In this document: positions 38,795 through 49,099 of the stretch, piece after piece | Layout of the letters: each line of letters opens with the position of its first letter | Numbering within the stretch: position 1 is the first letter of the stretch | From: an uncultured Flavobacteriaceae bacterium | Lineage (GTDB): Bacteria; Bacteroidota; Bacteroidia; Flavobacteriales; Flavobacteriaceae | NCBI GenBank assembly: GCA_905381055.1 | Contig: CAJPUR010000005.1 | Location: 1 to 64,000 of the forward strand | Length of the DNA stretch: 64,000 nucleotides | Reading direction: 5' to 3' | The notes under the pieces: generated by a model | What the model was told of the DNA's origin: nothing | The model's input: the letters and a program-made list of their open reading frames with translations, nothing else | The model's database searches: none | Made by a program: the position numbers and the translations under genes

Positions 38795-40842
38795 AACTGT
38801 TTTTTTAAATTATATCTTAAGCCTGCATAAATAATTTCCCCCATTATTGGAGCATAAATTAGAGTAGAATCAAAATCTGAACCAAATGGATCTTTTGATC
38901 CAATAATAGGATTCTTTTGAGTATAACCTCCTAAATTTTCAATACCTGAATATAACTCAAATTTTTCAGAAAAAACTTTTGTAAGTTGAAAATTAAATAT
39001 TAAATATTCTTCAGAAAAAGATTCATTAACATTCAATATATTTTTAGGTATTCTTTGTTTTCCAACTCCCTGAATTGTTAAATCAAATCTCCAATCATCT
39101 AATTCTTTGTCGTTTTTATTTTTTATATAACTTAAATTCAGAAAAAATCTATTTTCAGGAGTCAAAGGCTTTTGTAGTCTCCCAGAATTATAGTCAGTTA
39201 AAGTCTTTTGATTTTTAAAAGCTATTTTTAAATCAAGTTTTTTAAACAAATTATAATCTATTTCTAATTGAAAACTATTAGAATAACTTTTTCCTTGCAA
39301 ATTATAAAAATAAATTGTTTTAGGATTTTCCCAATCAACAATTACCTGATTTATAAAATCAGTTTTATAATAATCAATTGAAAATTGACCCTGATTTTTA
39401 AAAAATGTAAATCCCTGAATAAAACTAAATCCATAATTATATGCCTTCTCTGGCATTAATCCATAAACACTACCGTTTTTTTTATCTATTTGAATTAACC
39501 TATTAGAACTGAATAATTTTTGGTTTTCAGCAAAAATATTTTTTGCTCTCCTTCCTGAACCAATTGAAAATTTTAATGATGATTTATCACTTAATGAATA
39601 CCTTAAATGAAATCTTGGAGTTAAAAAAGTACCAAACCTATTATGATTATCTATTCTTAAACCTGAAATTAGACTGATTTTTTCAACTCCCTCAAAGGCA
39701 TATTCAATAAATGCTCCATAAGAATTATCCTCCCTTTCAAAAGAAAATAAATCTACATCTTCATCATATTTATCGTTTGAAAATGTAATTCCTAATTTTA
39801 TTTTATTTAAAGTATTACCTAAAATAGTATTATAGAGTATCGATCCAAAGAGGCTTTGATGATTTAAATTATATTGTCTTAATCCAAAAATTGAATTTTG
39901 ATCATGATGGTTTTTTGATAATTGCAGCCCAAAATTATTATATGGTGTATCGGGAAATACATATCCCAGTTTATAAGAAACATCAAATCGCTTAGTTTCA
40001 ATCCTACTCCCCCATATAGTACTTGATTTATAGTCTCTGTTATAATTATAATTAATATTTCCTGAAATTTTATTTTCTCTTACTCCTTGAATATTTAAAA
40101 AACTTATCCAACCCTTTTCCAGATCTAAATATTGCCATCTATTAATAAAATTTAATTGATTATTTAAAGGAGCATCTAAAAAATCATCTTGATTATCATC
40201 CATTCTCATTTTTCTTTCATTTCCGTGAAAAAATAAACTTGAAAACAATTTTTGGTTTATTTTTTTTGTAAAATGAAAATTAAATTCTTTTTTCCCGCTT
40301 ATATTTGAATAAAGATTTACAAAAAATGGAGGTTCATTATATGGCTTTTTCAATTCAAAATTTATTTGACCCGCTATACTTTGAAATCCATTGATGACAC
40401 TCCCCATTCCCTTTGTTATTTGCATACTTTCTATCCACGTGCCAGGAAAGAATGCTAATCCATAGGTTTGACCTCCTCCACGTAAAACAGGAATATTTTC
40501 TTGTGACATCAAAATATATGGTCCCTTTAGGCCTAACATACTTATCTGCTTATTACCTGATATTGCATCAGAAAAATTTACATCTATAGATGGATTTGTT
40601 TCAAAACTTTCAGATAAATTGCAACAAGCTGCTTTCAGTAATTCCTCCGAACTTACATTAATTATATTTTGGCTTTTTAAAAAAGATTTACTTGAGGTTT
40701 TTTTTCTCTTTGAAATTATTATTTCATCTAATTTATTTAAAGAGTCTAAACCAATTGAATCCCTTTCAAATTTTAACTCTTGAAAAGAATATAATTTAGT
40801 TGAAATTATTGCTATTACAATATATAATATTTGCTTAATCAA
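38791..40842 (-). CDS. TonB-dependent outer-membrane receptor, probable metal or metallophore uptake
   Basis: A 683-residue beta-barrel receptor. A signal sequence (about 1-20) precedes a short region with a TonB-box-like segment (LDEIIISKRKK) and the plug domain (LMSQENIPVLRGGGQTYG...WIESMQITKGMGSVINGFQSIAGQINFELKKP); the rest is barrel strands ending IYAGLRYNLKKQL. It lacks the long carboxypeptidase-like domain of SusC-type receptors. The start is a TTG at 40842; no in-frame ATG lies before the signal peptide, and that TTG gives MIKQILYIV. The coupled HMA gene suggests a metal substrate. Confidence 0.88.
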   Translation of the reverse strand: MIKQILYIVIAIISTKLYSFQELKFERDSIGLDSLNKLDEIIISKRKKTSSKSFLKSQNIINVSSEELLKAACCNLSESFETNPSIDVNFSDAISGNKQISMLGLKGPYILMSQENIPVLRGGGQTYGLAFFPGTWIESMQITKGMGSVINGFQSIAGQINFELKKPYNEPPFFVNLYSNISGKKEFNFHFTKKINQKLFSSLFFHGNERKMRMDDNQDDFLDAPLNNQLNFINRWQYLDLEKGWISFLNIQGVRENKISGNINYNYNRDYKSSTIWGSRIETKRFDVSYKLGYVFPDTPYNNFGLQLSKNHHDQNSIFGLRQYNLNHQSLFGSILYNTILGNTLNKIKLGITFSNDKYDEDVDLFSFEREDNSYGAFIEYAFEGVEKISLISGLRIDNHNRFGTFLTPRFHLRYSLSDKSSLKFSIGSGRRAKNIFAENQKLFSSNRLIQIDKKNGSVYGLMPEKAYNYGFSFIQGFTFFKNQGQFSIDYYKTDFINQVIVDWENPKTIYFYNLQGKSYSNSFQLEIDYNLFKKLDLKIAFKNQKTLTDYNSGRLQKPLTPENRFFLNLSYIKNKNDKELDDWRFDLTIQGVGKQRIPKNILNVNESFSEEYLIFNFQLTKVFSEKFELYSGIENLGGYTQKNPIIGSKDPFGSDFDSTLIYAPIMGEIIYAGLRYNLKKQL

Positions 40843-40955
40843 AAAGTGCTTTAAAGTTTGACTTAAATGTTAAATAAAAGTTTAAAAATAATAAGTTTTA
40901 AGAAATTCACAATTGCCTAATTTCTTAAATTTACCTGATAAATCAAATTTCATAG

Positions 40956-40970
40956 TTTTTTTTTTTTTTT
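40956..40970. repeat. Run of 15 T in the purH-TonB receptor intergenic region
   Basis: An uninterrupted homopolymer of 15 T between the divergent receptor and purH genes, 33 bases before the purH ATG. It could be prone to slippage and alter promoter spacing, or be a simple AT-rich stretch. There is no evidence of phase variation from one sequence. Confidence 0.9.
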
Positions 40971-41003
40971 ACAAAAAATTTAAAATATATATTTAGAATA
41001 AAT

Positions 41004-42521
41004 ATGAAAAAAATTCAATCCGCACTTATATCAGTTTTTGACAAAGATGGGCTAAAACCAATCATAAAAAAACTTAATGAACTAAAGGTTACAATATATT
41101 CAACTGGAGGAACAGAAAAATTTATAAAAAGCCTAGGATATGAAGTTATTGCAATAGAGAGTATAACCTCGTATCCATCTATTCTGGGTGGAAGAGTTAA
41201 AACTCTTCACCCTAAAATATTTGGAGGAATTCTAAACAGAAAAAATAATCCCTCAGACAAAAGTGAATTAGAAACTTATAAAATACCTAATATTGATTTA
41301 GTTATTGTTGATTTATATCCTTTTGAAAAAACTGTACTTTCTAAAGCCAAAAATGATGAAATCATAGAAAAAATTGATATTGGAGGAATCTCACTCATAC
41401 GGGCAGCTGCAAAAAACTATAAATATGTAACTTGTATTTCAAATAAAATAGATTACGATTTATTTTTGAAACTTATCAATAAAAATAATGGACAAACATC
41501 ACTCAAACAAAGAAAAATGTTTGCTTCAAAAGCTTTTGATAATAGTTCAAATTATGATACTTCAATATTTAAATATATAAATCCTAATTCTGGGTCATTA
41601 AAAATAAGTTTTAGTGAATCAAAAAAATTAAGATATGGAGAAAACCCTCATCAAATGGGAACGTTTTATGGAGATTTAGCAAATTTAATAGATCAAATTC
41701 ATGGCAAAGAACTTTCATATAATAATTTATTAGATATTGATTCGGCGGTTAACTTAATGTCAGAATTTAATGATGAAAAACCATCTTTTGGGATTTTTAA
41801 ACATAATAATGCTTGTGGATTTGCAACTAGGGATACTCTAAAAAAAGCTTATATCGATGCACTTTCTAGTGACCCTATTTCTGCATTTGGTGGGGTTTTA
41901 ATTAGTAATAGCTGTATTGAAAGTGATACTGCAACAGAAATTAATTCACTTTTTTGTGAAATAGTTATTGCTCCATCATTTACCGAAAATGCATTAAAAC
42001 TTTTAAAAAGTAAGAAAAATAGAATTTTATTAATTTTAAAAAAGAATAATCTAAAAAATATTCAAATAAAAACCTGTTTAAATGGAGTTCTTGCTCAAGA
42101 TAAAGATTTAAAAACTGATACTAAAAAAGATTTTAATTTTGTAACTTCATTAAAACCGACAGAAATTCAAATTCAAGATTTACTTTTTGCTTCCAAAGTA
42201 TGTAAACATACCAAGTCTAACACTATTGTTTTAGTAAAAAACATGCAACTAATTTCATCTGGTACTGGACAAACTTCAAGGGTAGATGCTCTTAATCATG
42301 CAATTGAAAAGGGGTTGAAATTTAATTTTAAATTAAAAAATTCTGTAATGGCTAGTGATGCATTTTTTCCCTTTCCAGATTGTGTAGAAATTGCTAATAA
42401 TCAAGGAATTAAGAGTATTATTCAACCAGGTGGGTCTTTAAAGGATCAACTTTCAATTGATTATTGTAATAAAAATAAAATGTCAATGGTATTTACAGGA
42501 ATTAGACATTTTAAGCATTAA
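41004..42521 (+). CDS. purH: Bifunctional AICAR transformylase / IMP cyclohydrolase
   Basis: Catalyses the last two steps of purine synthesis, adding formyl to AICAR and closing the ring to IMP. The 505-residue protein has the N-terminal methylglyoxal-synthase-like cyclohydrolase domain (ALISVFDKDGLKPI; YSTGGTEKFI; GGRVKTLHPKIFGGIL) and the C-terminal transformylase domain (KLRYGENPHQMG; FGIFKHNNACGFA). The C-terminal segment DAFFPFPDCVEIA...IIQPGGSLKDQ is conserved. Both halves look complete. Confidence 0.97.
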   Translation: MKKIQSALISVFDKDGLKPIIKKLNELKVTIYSTGGTEKFIKSLGYEVIAIESITSYPSILGGRVKTLHPKIFGGILNRKNNPSDKSELETYKIPNIDLVIVDLYPFEKTVLSKAKNDEIIEKIDIGGISLIRAAAKNYKYVTCISNKIDYDLFLKLINKNNGQTSLKQRKMFASKAFDNSSNYDTSIFKYINPNSGSLKISFSESKKLRYGENPHQMGTFYGDLANLIDQIHGKELSYNNLLDIDSAVNLMSEFNDEKPSFGIFKHNNACGFATRDTLKKAYIDALSSDPISAFGGVLISNSCIESDTATEINSLFCEIVIAPSFTENALKLLKSKKNRILLILKKNNLKNIQIKTCLNGVLAQDKDLKTDTKKDFNFVTSLKPTEIQIQDLLFASKVCKHTKSNTIVLVKNMQLISSGTGQTSRVDALNHAIEKGLKFNFKLKNSVMASDAFFPFPDCVEIANNQGIKSIIQPGGSLKDQLSIDYCNKNKMSMVFTGIRHFKH

Positions 42522-42565
42522 ATTTACTACTTTTACATTCTATTATTTAAATCTTTTCTAAAATT

Positions 42566-43594
42566 ATGGGATTTTTTGACTTCTTAACTGAAGAAATTGC
42601 GATCGATTTAGGAACTGCAAATACTCTTATAATCCATAAGGATAAAGTTGTTGTAGACAGCCCTTCAATAGTTGCAATTGATAGAATTACTAAAAAAGTT
42701 ATTGCTATTGGCCATGAGGCAAATCTAATGCAGGGGAAAACTCATGAAAACATTAAAACCATAAGACCTTTAAAAGATGGTGTAATTGCAGATTTTAATG
42801 CCTCTGAACAGATGATAAATAAACTAATTAAGAGTATACCCTCCTTGAAAAGTAAATTCTTTAGTCCCTCATTAAGAATGGTAATTTGTATTCCATCTGG
42901 TATAACCGAAGTTGAAATGAGAGCAGTAAAAGAATCTGCAGAAAGAGTTAATGGAAAAGAAGTTTATTTAATTCATGAGCCAATGGCTGCTGCGATTGGG
43001 ATAGGAATTGATATACGTCAACCTAAGGGTAATATGATAGTTGATATTGGTGGAGGTACAACTGAAATTGCAGTTATTGCTTTATCTGGAATTGTTTGTG
43101 ATAAATCAATTAAAATTGCTGGAGATGTTTTTACTAATGACATAATATATTACATGAGAAATAAACATAATTTATATGTTGGTGATAGAACAGCTGAAAA
43201 AATTAAAATAAGTATTGGTTCGGCTGTTGAAGAATTAGATAATCCACCTGTTGAAATGTCAGTTCAAGGTAGAGACTTATTGACGGGAAAACCTAAACAA
43301 GCTATGGTTTCCCATTCTGAAATTTCCAAAGCACTTGATAAATCTATACTGCGAATTGAAGACGCCATAATGGAAGCTCTTTCACAAACTCCTCCTGAAC
43401 TAGCTGCTGATATATACAATACTGGAATTTATCTTGCTGGCGGAGGATCTATGCTAAGAGGCTTAGATCAAAGGCTGTCATTGAAAACAGATTTACCTGT
43501 TTATATTGCTGAAGATCCTCTTCAAGCTGTTGTTAGAGGTACAGGAATAGCATTAAAAAATATCGAGCTATATAAAACCGTTCTGAAAAAATAA
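42566..43594 (+). CDS. mreB: Rod shape-determining protein MreB
   Basis: Actin-like cytoskeletal ATPase that positions wall synthesis. The 342-residue protein has the family phosphate and ATP motifs (EEIAIDLGTANTLI at the start; VDIGGGTTEIAVIALSG; LAGGGSMLRGLDQRL). It is the first gene of the shape operon mreB-mreC-mreD-mrdA-rodA and is separated from mreC by seven bases. It begins 44 bases after purH. Confidence 0.98.
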   Translation: MGFFDFLTEEIAIDLGTANTLIIHKDKVVVDSPSIVAIDRITKKVIAIGHEANLMQGKTHENIKTIRPLKDGVIADFNASEQMINKLIKSIPSLKSKFFSPSLRMVICIPSGITEVEMRAVKESAERVNGKEVYLIHEPMAAAIGIGIDIRQPKGNMIVDIGGGTTEIAVIALSGIVCDKSIKIAGDVFTNDIIYYMRNKHNLYVGDRTAEKIKISIGSAVEELDNPPVEMSVQGRDLLTGKPKQAMVSHSEISKALDKSILRIEDAIMEALSQTPPELAADIYNTGIYLAGGGSMLRGLDQRLSLKTDLPVYIAEDPLQAVVRGTGIALKNIELYKTVLKK

Positions 43595-43601
43595 ATGATA
43601 T

Positions 43602-44411
43602 ATGCGTCGCATTATCAATTTAATACTCCAATTTAAAAATTTATTTTTTTACTTATTTCTGCTTTTTATAGCAATTCTCTTTTCATATAATAAAAGTAAT
43701 TACAATAAATCAAAAATTGATGAAATAGGTCTAACTATTTCTGGAACAATATATAAGTCATTATTTTTTTTTAACTCTTATATTGACTTAAAAAAAAATA
43801 ATTTAAACTTAATTAATGAAAATAAAAGATTACAATCATTAATTTATAATCAAAATATTAAAAATGATTATGATTACAATAAATCTTTTTCAAAATACGA
43901 AATAAGAGATGCTAGTGTAATAAAAAACAGTTTTAATAAAACCAGGAATTTACTTATTTTAAATAAAGGAGAAGAAAATGGCATAAAAAAAGACATGTCA
44001 GTTATATCCTCTAATGGAATTATCGGAATTATTAATCAAACTTCAAAAAAGTTCTCAAGTGTCATTTCCATTCTTAGTAGAGATATTAAAATTAATGCTA
44101 AATTAAAAAACTCAAATATTTTCGGAACACTTGAATGGTTGGATTTTGATTTTCAATCAATAAATTTATCTGATATTTCTGTTTCAAATAAAATTAATAT
44201 TGGCGATACTATTGTTACTGGAGGTATGTCATACTACTTCCCTGAAAACATATCAATTGGAACTATTAAGAGTTACAAAAAATCAAAATTAGATGGTTTT
44301 TACGAAATAAAAGTTAACCTTATTACTAACATGTCAAATATTAGTAATGTTTATGTTTTGGAGAATAAAAATCGTCATGAAATTATATATCTAGAAAATT
44401 TAAGTAACTAA
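43602..44411 (+). CDS. mreC: Rod shape-determining protein MreC
   Basis: Periplasmic scaffold anchored in the inner membrane that links MreB to the wall synthases. The 269-residue protein has an N-terminal membrane helix (about 15-30), a coiled-coil stretch (about 60-95), and the MreC beta-domain with NKGEENGIKKDMSVISSNGI and GIINQTSKKFS. Its stop overlaps the mreD start by one base (TAATG). Confidence 0.94.
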   Translation: MRRIINLILQFKNLFFYLFLLFIAILFSYNKSNYNKSKIDEIGLTISGTIYKSLFFFNSYIDLKKNNLNLINENKRLQSLIYNQNIKNDYDYNKSFSKYEIRDASVIKNSFNKTRNLLILNKGEENGIKKDMSVISSNGIIGIINQTSKKFSSVISILSRDIKINAKLKNSNIFGTLEWLDFDFQSINLSDISVSNKINIGDTIVTGGMSYYFPENISIGTIKSYKKSKLDGFYEIKVNLITNMSNISNVYVLENKNRHEIIYLENLSN

Positions 44412-44914
44412 TGATTAAAGATTATTCTAAAATATTTATAAAAATTTTACTTTTAATATTTCTTCAATTGATTTTTTTTAACAATATAAATTTATTTGAA
44501 TTCATTAATCCTTCAATATATATATTGTTTTTTGTACTCTACAGATTTGACCTTAATCAAATTAGTTTTTTAATGATTTCATTTTTAATTGGAATTACAC
44601 TTGATTTTTTTTCAAATACAGCTGGTGCAAACACGATTGCTTCAATAAGTATAAGTTTTATTCGACCTGCAATTATTAAATTTTCATTAGGAGAGGTTTT
44701 TGAATTTAACTCAATTTTAAATAAAAATATTAAACAAGTAAATAAACTATTTTTTATTTTTTTAATTGTTTTTATTCATCAATTTATTTTTTTTATGTTT
44801 GAATATTTTAATTTTATAATGATGTTATCTATTTTAAAAAATTCAATTTTAAATTCCTTTTTTACAATCATTATTCTCTTTGGTTTTATAAATTTATTTG
44901 AGTCCAGGTTATGA
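44411..44914 (+). CDS. mreD: Rod shape-determining protein MreD
   Basis: Small multi-pass inner-membrane protein of the rod system, 167 residues with about five hydrophobic helices and the conserved region LDFFSNTAGANTIASIS. Sequence conservation in this family is low; the call rests on size, topology and position between mreC and mrdA. It overlaps the next gene by four bases (ATGA). Confidence 0.9.
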   Translation: MIKDYSKIFIKILLLIFLQLIFFNNINLFEFINPSIYILFFVLYRFDLNQISFLMISFLIGITLDFFSNTAGANTIASISISFIRPAIIKFSLGEVFEFNSILNKNIKQVNKLFFIFLIVFIHQFIFFMFEYFNFIMMLSILKNSILNSFFTIIILFGFINLFESRL

Positions 44915-46773
44915 TTAGAATTTTTTTTCTTAGATTTTTCATTATTATCACTTTTTTAATTTTCATTTTTAGATTAATTAATTTACAATTACTTAACCCA
45001 AATTATGAAACTATTTCAAACATTAATGCAATAATTGAAATATCAGATTATCCTGAAAGAGGATTAATCTATGATAGAAACAATAAAATAATAGTAGGTA
45101 ATCAGCCTGTTTATGATTTAATGACCGTACCAGAAAACATTAAAACTTTTGACACAACTAGTCTGGCAAATTTACTTGGGATTTCAGAAAAAATTTTAAA
45201 AAATAAAATTACACAAGCTAAAAATTTTTCAAAAAGATTACCCTCAATTATTTTAGATCAAATTCCAAAAGAAGAATATGCTGTAGTTCAAGAACATATG
45301 TGGAAATTTGAAGGTTTTTTTATTCAAAGAAGATCAATAAGAGATTATAAAGTAAATTCTGGAGCAAATTTCCTTGGATACATTAGCGAAGTAAATAAAA
45401 TTGATCTAAGAAAAAATAAAGAATATGAATTAGGTGAACTAATAGGAAGACAAGGGATTGAAAAATCTTATGAAAACATTTTAAAAGGTAAAAAGGGAAA
45501 AAAGTTTTTACAAAAAGACCGTTTTAATAGAATTATTGGTTCTTATAATGAAAAAAAATTTGATATCCCCAAACAAAATGCTTCAAATTTAATTTTAACA
45601 ATCGACTCAGAACTTCAAACATATGGTGAATTACTTATGAAAAATAAAAGAGGCGGAATAGTTGCAATTGAACCATCATCTGGTGAAGTTCTTGCACTTA
45701 TTACATCTCCATCATATGACCCTATGTTACTTGTTGGAAATGATAGGTCGATTAATTATGGGGCTCTTTCTAAAGATACAATTTCAAAGCCATTATTTGA
45801 TAGAGGACTTCAAGCACAATACTCTCCTGGATCCCCCTTTAAAGTAATTAATGCACTTGTGGCATTACAAGAAAAAGTTATTGAACCAAAACTGACTTTT
45901 AAATGTAATAAAGGTCATTATTATGCAAAAAATGCTTTTATGAAATGTCATTGCGAATTTGACACAAATAATGATCTTAACACAGCAATTTATAATTCAT
46001 GCAATACATATTTTGCCAAAACTTTTACTAAAATAATAAATAAATTTTCAGATTCTAAAAAAGGGGTAGATCAATGGAAAAATCACATTGAAAGTTTTGG
46101 GCTAGGAGATTATTTAGGATATGACTTACCAATAGGGAAGAAAGGATTTGTTCCAAATTCTGACTATTATAGTAAATTTTATAAAAATAATAGTTGGGGT
46201 GCATCTACTATTATTTCGAATTCTATTGGACAGGGTGAGATACTTACAACTCCAATTCAGCTTGCAAATATTGCTTCAACTATAGCAAATAGAGGGTTTT
46301 ATTATACTCCTCATTTCTTAAAATCTAGCAATTCTCCTGGATTAAACAAAGTATACGAGAAAAAAAATACTAGTATAGATTCAATTCATTTTGAAACTAT
46401 TATTGAAGGAATGTTTCAAGTTGTGGAAAAAGGAACAGCTAAAATAGCAAAAATTAAAGGTATAGAAGTTTGTGGAAAAACTGGAACTGCAGAAAACTTT
46501 ACAAAAATTAATAATATAAAAACACAACTAACTGATCACTCAATATTTATGGCCTTCGCTCCAAAAAAAAATCCAAAGATAGCTATTGCGGTTTTCATTG
46601 AAAATGGATATTGGGGAAGTAGATGGGCTGCACCTATTTCAAGCCTATTAATAGAGAAATATCTCGAAAAAGAAGTTAAAAGAAAATGGCTCGAAAAAAA
46701 AATGATTAATGGATCATTACAAAATGAATATATAAAGCCTTATTTAAATAAATCATTTAAAATAAATGAATAA
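44911..46773 (+). CDS. mrdA: Penicillin-binding protein 2
   Basis: Transpeptidase of the elongation machinery. The 620-residue protein has one N-terminal membrane helix, a dimerisation/pedestal region (ERGLIYDRNNKIIVGNQP; GRQGIEKSYE), and the transpeptidase domain with the SxxK motif SPFK (S308, K311) in QYSPGSPFKVI and KTGTAEN near 520. The domains look complete. It overlaps rodA by eight bases. Confidence 0.96.
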   Translation: MIRIFFLRFFIIITFLIFIFRLINLQLLNPNYETISNINAIIEISDYPERGLIYDRNNKIIVGNQPVYDLMTVPENIKTFDTTSLANLLGISEKILKNKITQAKNFSKRLPSIILDQIPKEEYAVVQEHMWKFEGFFIQRRSIRDYKVNSGANFLGYISEVNKIDLRKNKEYELGELIGRQGIEKSYENILKGKKGKKFLQKDRFNRIIGSYNEKKFDIPKQNASNLILTIDSELQTYGELLMKNKRGGIVAIEPSSGEVLALITSPSYDPMLLVGNDRSINYGALSKDTISKPLFDRGLQAQYSPGSPFKVINALVALQEKVIEPKLTFKCNKGHYYAKNAFMKCHCEFDTNNDLNTAIYNSCNTYFAKTFTKIINKFSDSKKGVDQWKNHIESFGLGDYLGYDLPIGKKGFVPNSDYYSKFYKNNSWGASTIISNSIGQGEILTTPIQLANIASTIANRGFYYTPHFLKSSNSPGLNKVYEKKNTSIDSIHFETIIEGMFQVVEKGTAKIAKIKGIEVCGKTGTAENFTKINNIKTQLTDHSIFMAFAPKKNPKIAIAVFIENGYWGSRWAAPISSLLIEKYLEKEVKRKWLEKKMINGSLQNEYIKPYLNKSFKINE

Positions 46774-48013
46774 AAAAATTTTTCTTTTTGATTGGATTTC
46801 ATTTTCATTAATGATAATGCTAATTATAATTGGATTAGTTAATATCTATTCAAGTACTTTCAATACAAATTCAAGTTTTTTTGATTTTACTATTCCAGTT
46901 GGAAAGCAATTTATTTTCTTAAATATTTGTGTCTTTTTTTCATTAATAATTTTACTAATTAATTCAAAGTCATTTGGAAAATACTCAAGTATTATTTACT
47001 TAATTTCAATATTTCTCTTAATAGGAGTTTTATTTTTTGGAAAAAATATTTCAGGAGCAACCTCTTGGTTCTCAATCGGAGGTTTAAGTTTTCAACCCTC
47101 AGAATTTGCTAAATTAACTACCTCACTGGCCGTAGCTAAAATTTTGAGTGAAATTCAAACTAATATAAAAAAAATGAAATTTTTATTTCAATTAAGTCTT
47201 GTAATCATTATTCCAGCAGTTTTAATTATTTTGCAGCCTGACCCTGGAACAGCTTTAATTTTTTCTGGATTTTTCTTTGTCCTTTTTAGAGAGGGTTTAA
47301 GCTATTATTACTTATTGATTTTTTCAATTGGCTTGATAGTATTTATTTTGACATTGTTGCTAGATATAATGGTTATAATTTCTATGATTTTTATTCTCAC
47401 TTCTTTGTTATATTTAGTTGCAAGAAAATTAAATAAAAAAACATCTATTAATCCATATCTAGCTTCCATATCTATTTCTATTTTTTTTGCTTTTTCATCT
47501 ATTTATTTATTTAATAATATTTTTGAGCAAAGACATCGAGATAGATTTAATATAATATTAGGGAAAGAAGTTGATTCAAAAGGAATTGGTTACAATATTA
47601 ATCAATCGATTATAGCAATCGGTTCAGGGGGTTTTGATGGTAAAGGATTTCTTCAAGGTACCCAAACAAAAGGTAATTTTGTACCTGAACAACACACAGA
47701 TTTTATTTTCAGTACAATTGGAGAAGAATGGGGTTTTTCAGGAAGTGTAACAGTAATTTTTATTTTTACCCTATTAATACTTAGAATTACTCAAAGAGCA
47801 GAAAAACAAAAAAACAAATTTTCTAGAATTTACTCATACTCATTAGCTAGCATTTTGTCTGTTCATTTTTTTATAAATATTGGAATGTCACTTGGATTAA
47901 TCCCTTCAATTGGAATTCCTCTTCCCTTTATAAGTTATGGAGGTTCAAGTCTACTAAACTTTACTTGTATGATGTTTATTTATTTTAATTTAGATACAAA
48001 TAGATTAAATTAA
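46766..48013 (+). CDS. rodA: Rod-shape SEDS glycosyltransferase RodA
   Basis: Polymerises lipid II for the elongating wall, with PBP2 as its partner. The 415-residue membrane protein has about ten membrane segments and the SEDS signatures SGATSWFSIGGLSFQPSEFAK, LQPDPGTALIF, FVPEQHTDFIFSTIGEEWG and GIPLPFISYGGSS. The gene ends four bases inside the end of the convergent ABC permease gene, with no visible terminator. Confidence 0.97.
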   Translation: MNKKIFLFDWISFSLMIMLIIIGLVNIYSSTFNTNSSFFDFTIPVGKQFIFLNICVFFSLIILLINSKSFGKYSSIIYLISIFLLIGVLFFGKNISGATSWFSIGGLSFQPSEFAKLTTSLAVAKILSEIQTNIKKMKFLFQLSLVIIIPAVLIILQPDPGTALIFSGFFFVLFREGLSYYYLLIFSIGLIVFILTLLLDIMVIISMIFILTSLLYLVARKLNKKTSINPYLASISISIFFAFSSIYLFNNIFEQRHRDRFNIILGKEVDSKGIGYNINQSIIAIGSGGFDGKGFLQGTQTKGNFVPEQHTDFIFSTIGEEWGFSGSVTVIFIFTLLILRITQRAEKQKNKFSRIYSYSLASILSVHFFINIGMSLGLIPSIGIPLPFISYGGSSLLNFTCMMFIYFNLDTNRLN

Positions 48014-49092
48014 TTTCTCTCATCTAATAAATCCCTTATGCTATTACCAAATGTCATAAAAGCAAGCACTAAAGACATTATAGCCAAACCAGGAAAAATA
48101 GCCAAATATGCCTTCCCCAAAAGAATATATCTAAAATGTTCTTTGATCATAGAACCCCAACTAGGGATAGGAGGTTGAGTTCCAATTCCAAGAAAACTCA
48201 ATCCACTTTCAATTAAAATTGCACTTGCAAAATTTGCTGATGAAATAACTATTAAAGAAGGAATTATCATAGGTAAAATATGAAAAACTATGATTCTTAA
48301 ATTAGTAAACCCTAAACTTATACTTGCTTTAATGTATGGTTTTTCCCTAATGGAAATAACTTGACCTCTAACAATTCTAGCAACTTCAACCCACATTGTC
48401 ATACCAACAGCAATGAAAACTTGCCAAAAACCTTTACCTAAAGCCAAAGAAATAGCAATTACCATTAAAAGTGTTGGGATAGACCAAATAACATTTATTA
48501 TCCACATAATTATTTTATCTAATATACCCCCATAATATCCTGAAATAAGTCCAAAAAAAACCCCAAAAATCAATGAAATTAATACTGCAACAAATCCTAT
48601 AGAAAATGAGACTCTTGAACCAATAATTATTCTACTTAATAGGTCTCTTCCGTATTTATCAGTTCCCAACCAAAAAGTTTTATTTTCTATATATTTTTTT
48701 TCAATCTCTAAATAAGTAATCCCTTCCTCAAACTTTTCAATTGGAACTTTTTGATAAATATCTTTTTGAGTTCCATATGGTTGAAAAAATAAAATTTCAT
48801 TATTCCACTTTAATTTATTAATTAAAATTTGATCTCCAGTTTTTTCCTTTCCCAAGAATACTTTTGAAATTAAACTTTGACTATCATTTTCACTTGGTAT
48901 GTTTAGGGTTTTAACCTTAAAAAGAGGAGGTTTAGAATGAATTGTCAATTGCATCAAATTTGAATTAACACTTTTGTCTGGTGTAATTAAATATGCGAAA
49001 ATTGAAATAAAAAAAATAAAAACTATATAACAAAAACTTATAAATCCAATTGGATTATAATAAAGTTTTTTAAAAAAATTATCTAAAGCCAA
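48010..49092 (-). CDS. ABC transporter permease (OppC/DppC type)
   Basis: Inner-membrane permease, probably for peptides. The 360-residue protein has an N-terminal helix (about 13-34), a long periplasmic segment (about 35-135), then the typical core GTDKYGRDLLSRIIIGSRVS, five or so helices and the permease signature near RIVRGQVISIREKPYIKAS. The start is a TTG at 49092 with an in-frame stop just upstream and no ATG until residue 47, so TTG is accepted. No ATPase, partner permease or binding protein is next to it; those must be elsewhere. It starts seven bases after prc. Confidence 0.9.
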   Translation of the reverse strand: MALDNFFKKLYYNPIGFISFCYIVFIFFISIFAYLITPDKSVNSNLMQLTIHSKPPLFKVKTLNIPSENDSQSLISKVFLGKEKTGDQILINKLKWNNEILFFQPYGTQKDIYQKVPIEKFEEGITYLEIEKKYIENKTFWLGTDKYGRDLLSRIIIGSRVSFSIGFVAVLISLIFGVFFGLISGYYGGILDKIIMWIINVIWSIPTLLMVIAISLALGKGFWQVFIAVGMTMWVEVARIVRGQVISIREKPYIKASISLGFTNLRIIVFHILPMIIPSLIVISSANFASAILIESGLSFLGIGTQPPIPSWGSMIKEHFRYILLGKAYLAIFPGLAIMSLVLAFMTFGNSIRDLLDERN

Positions 49093-49099
49093 AACAAGA

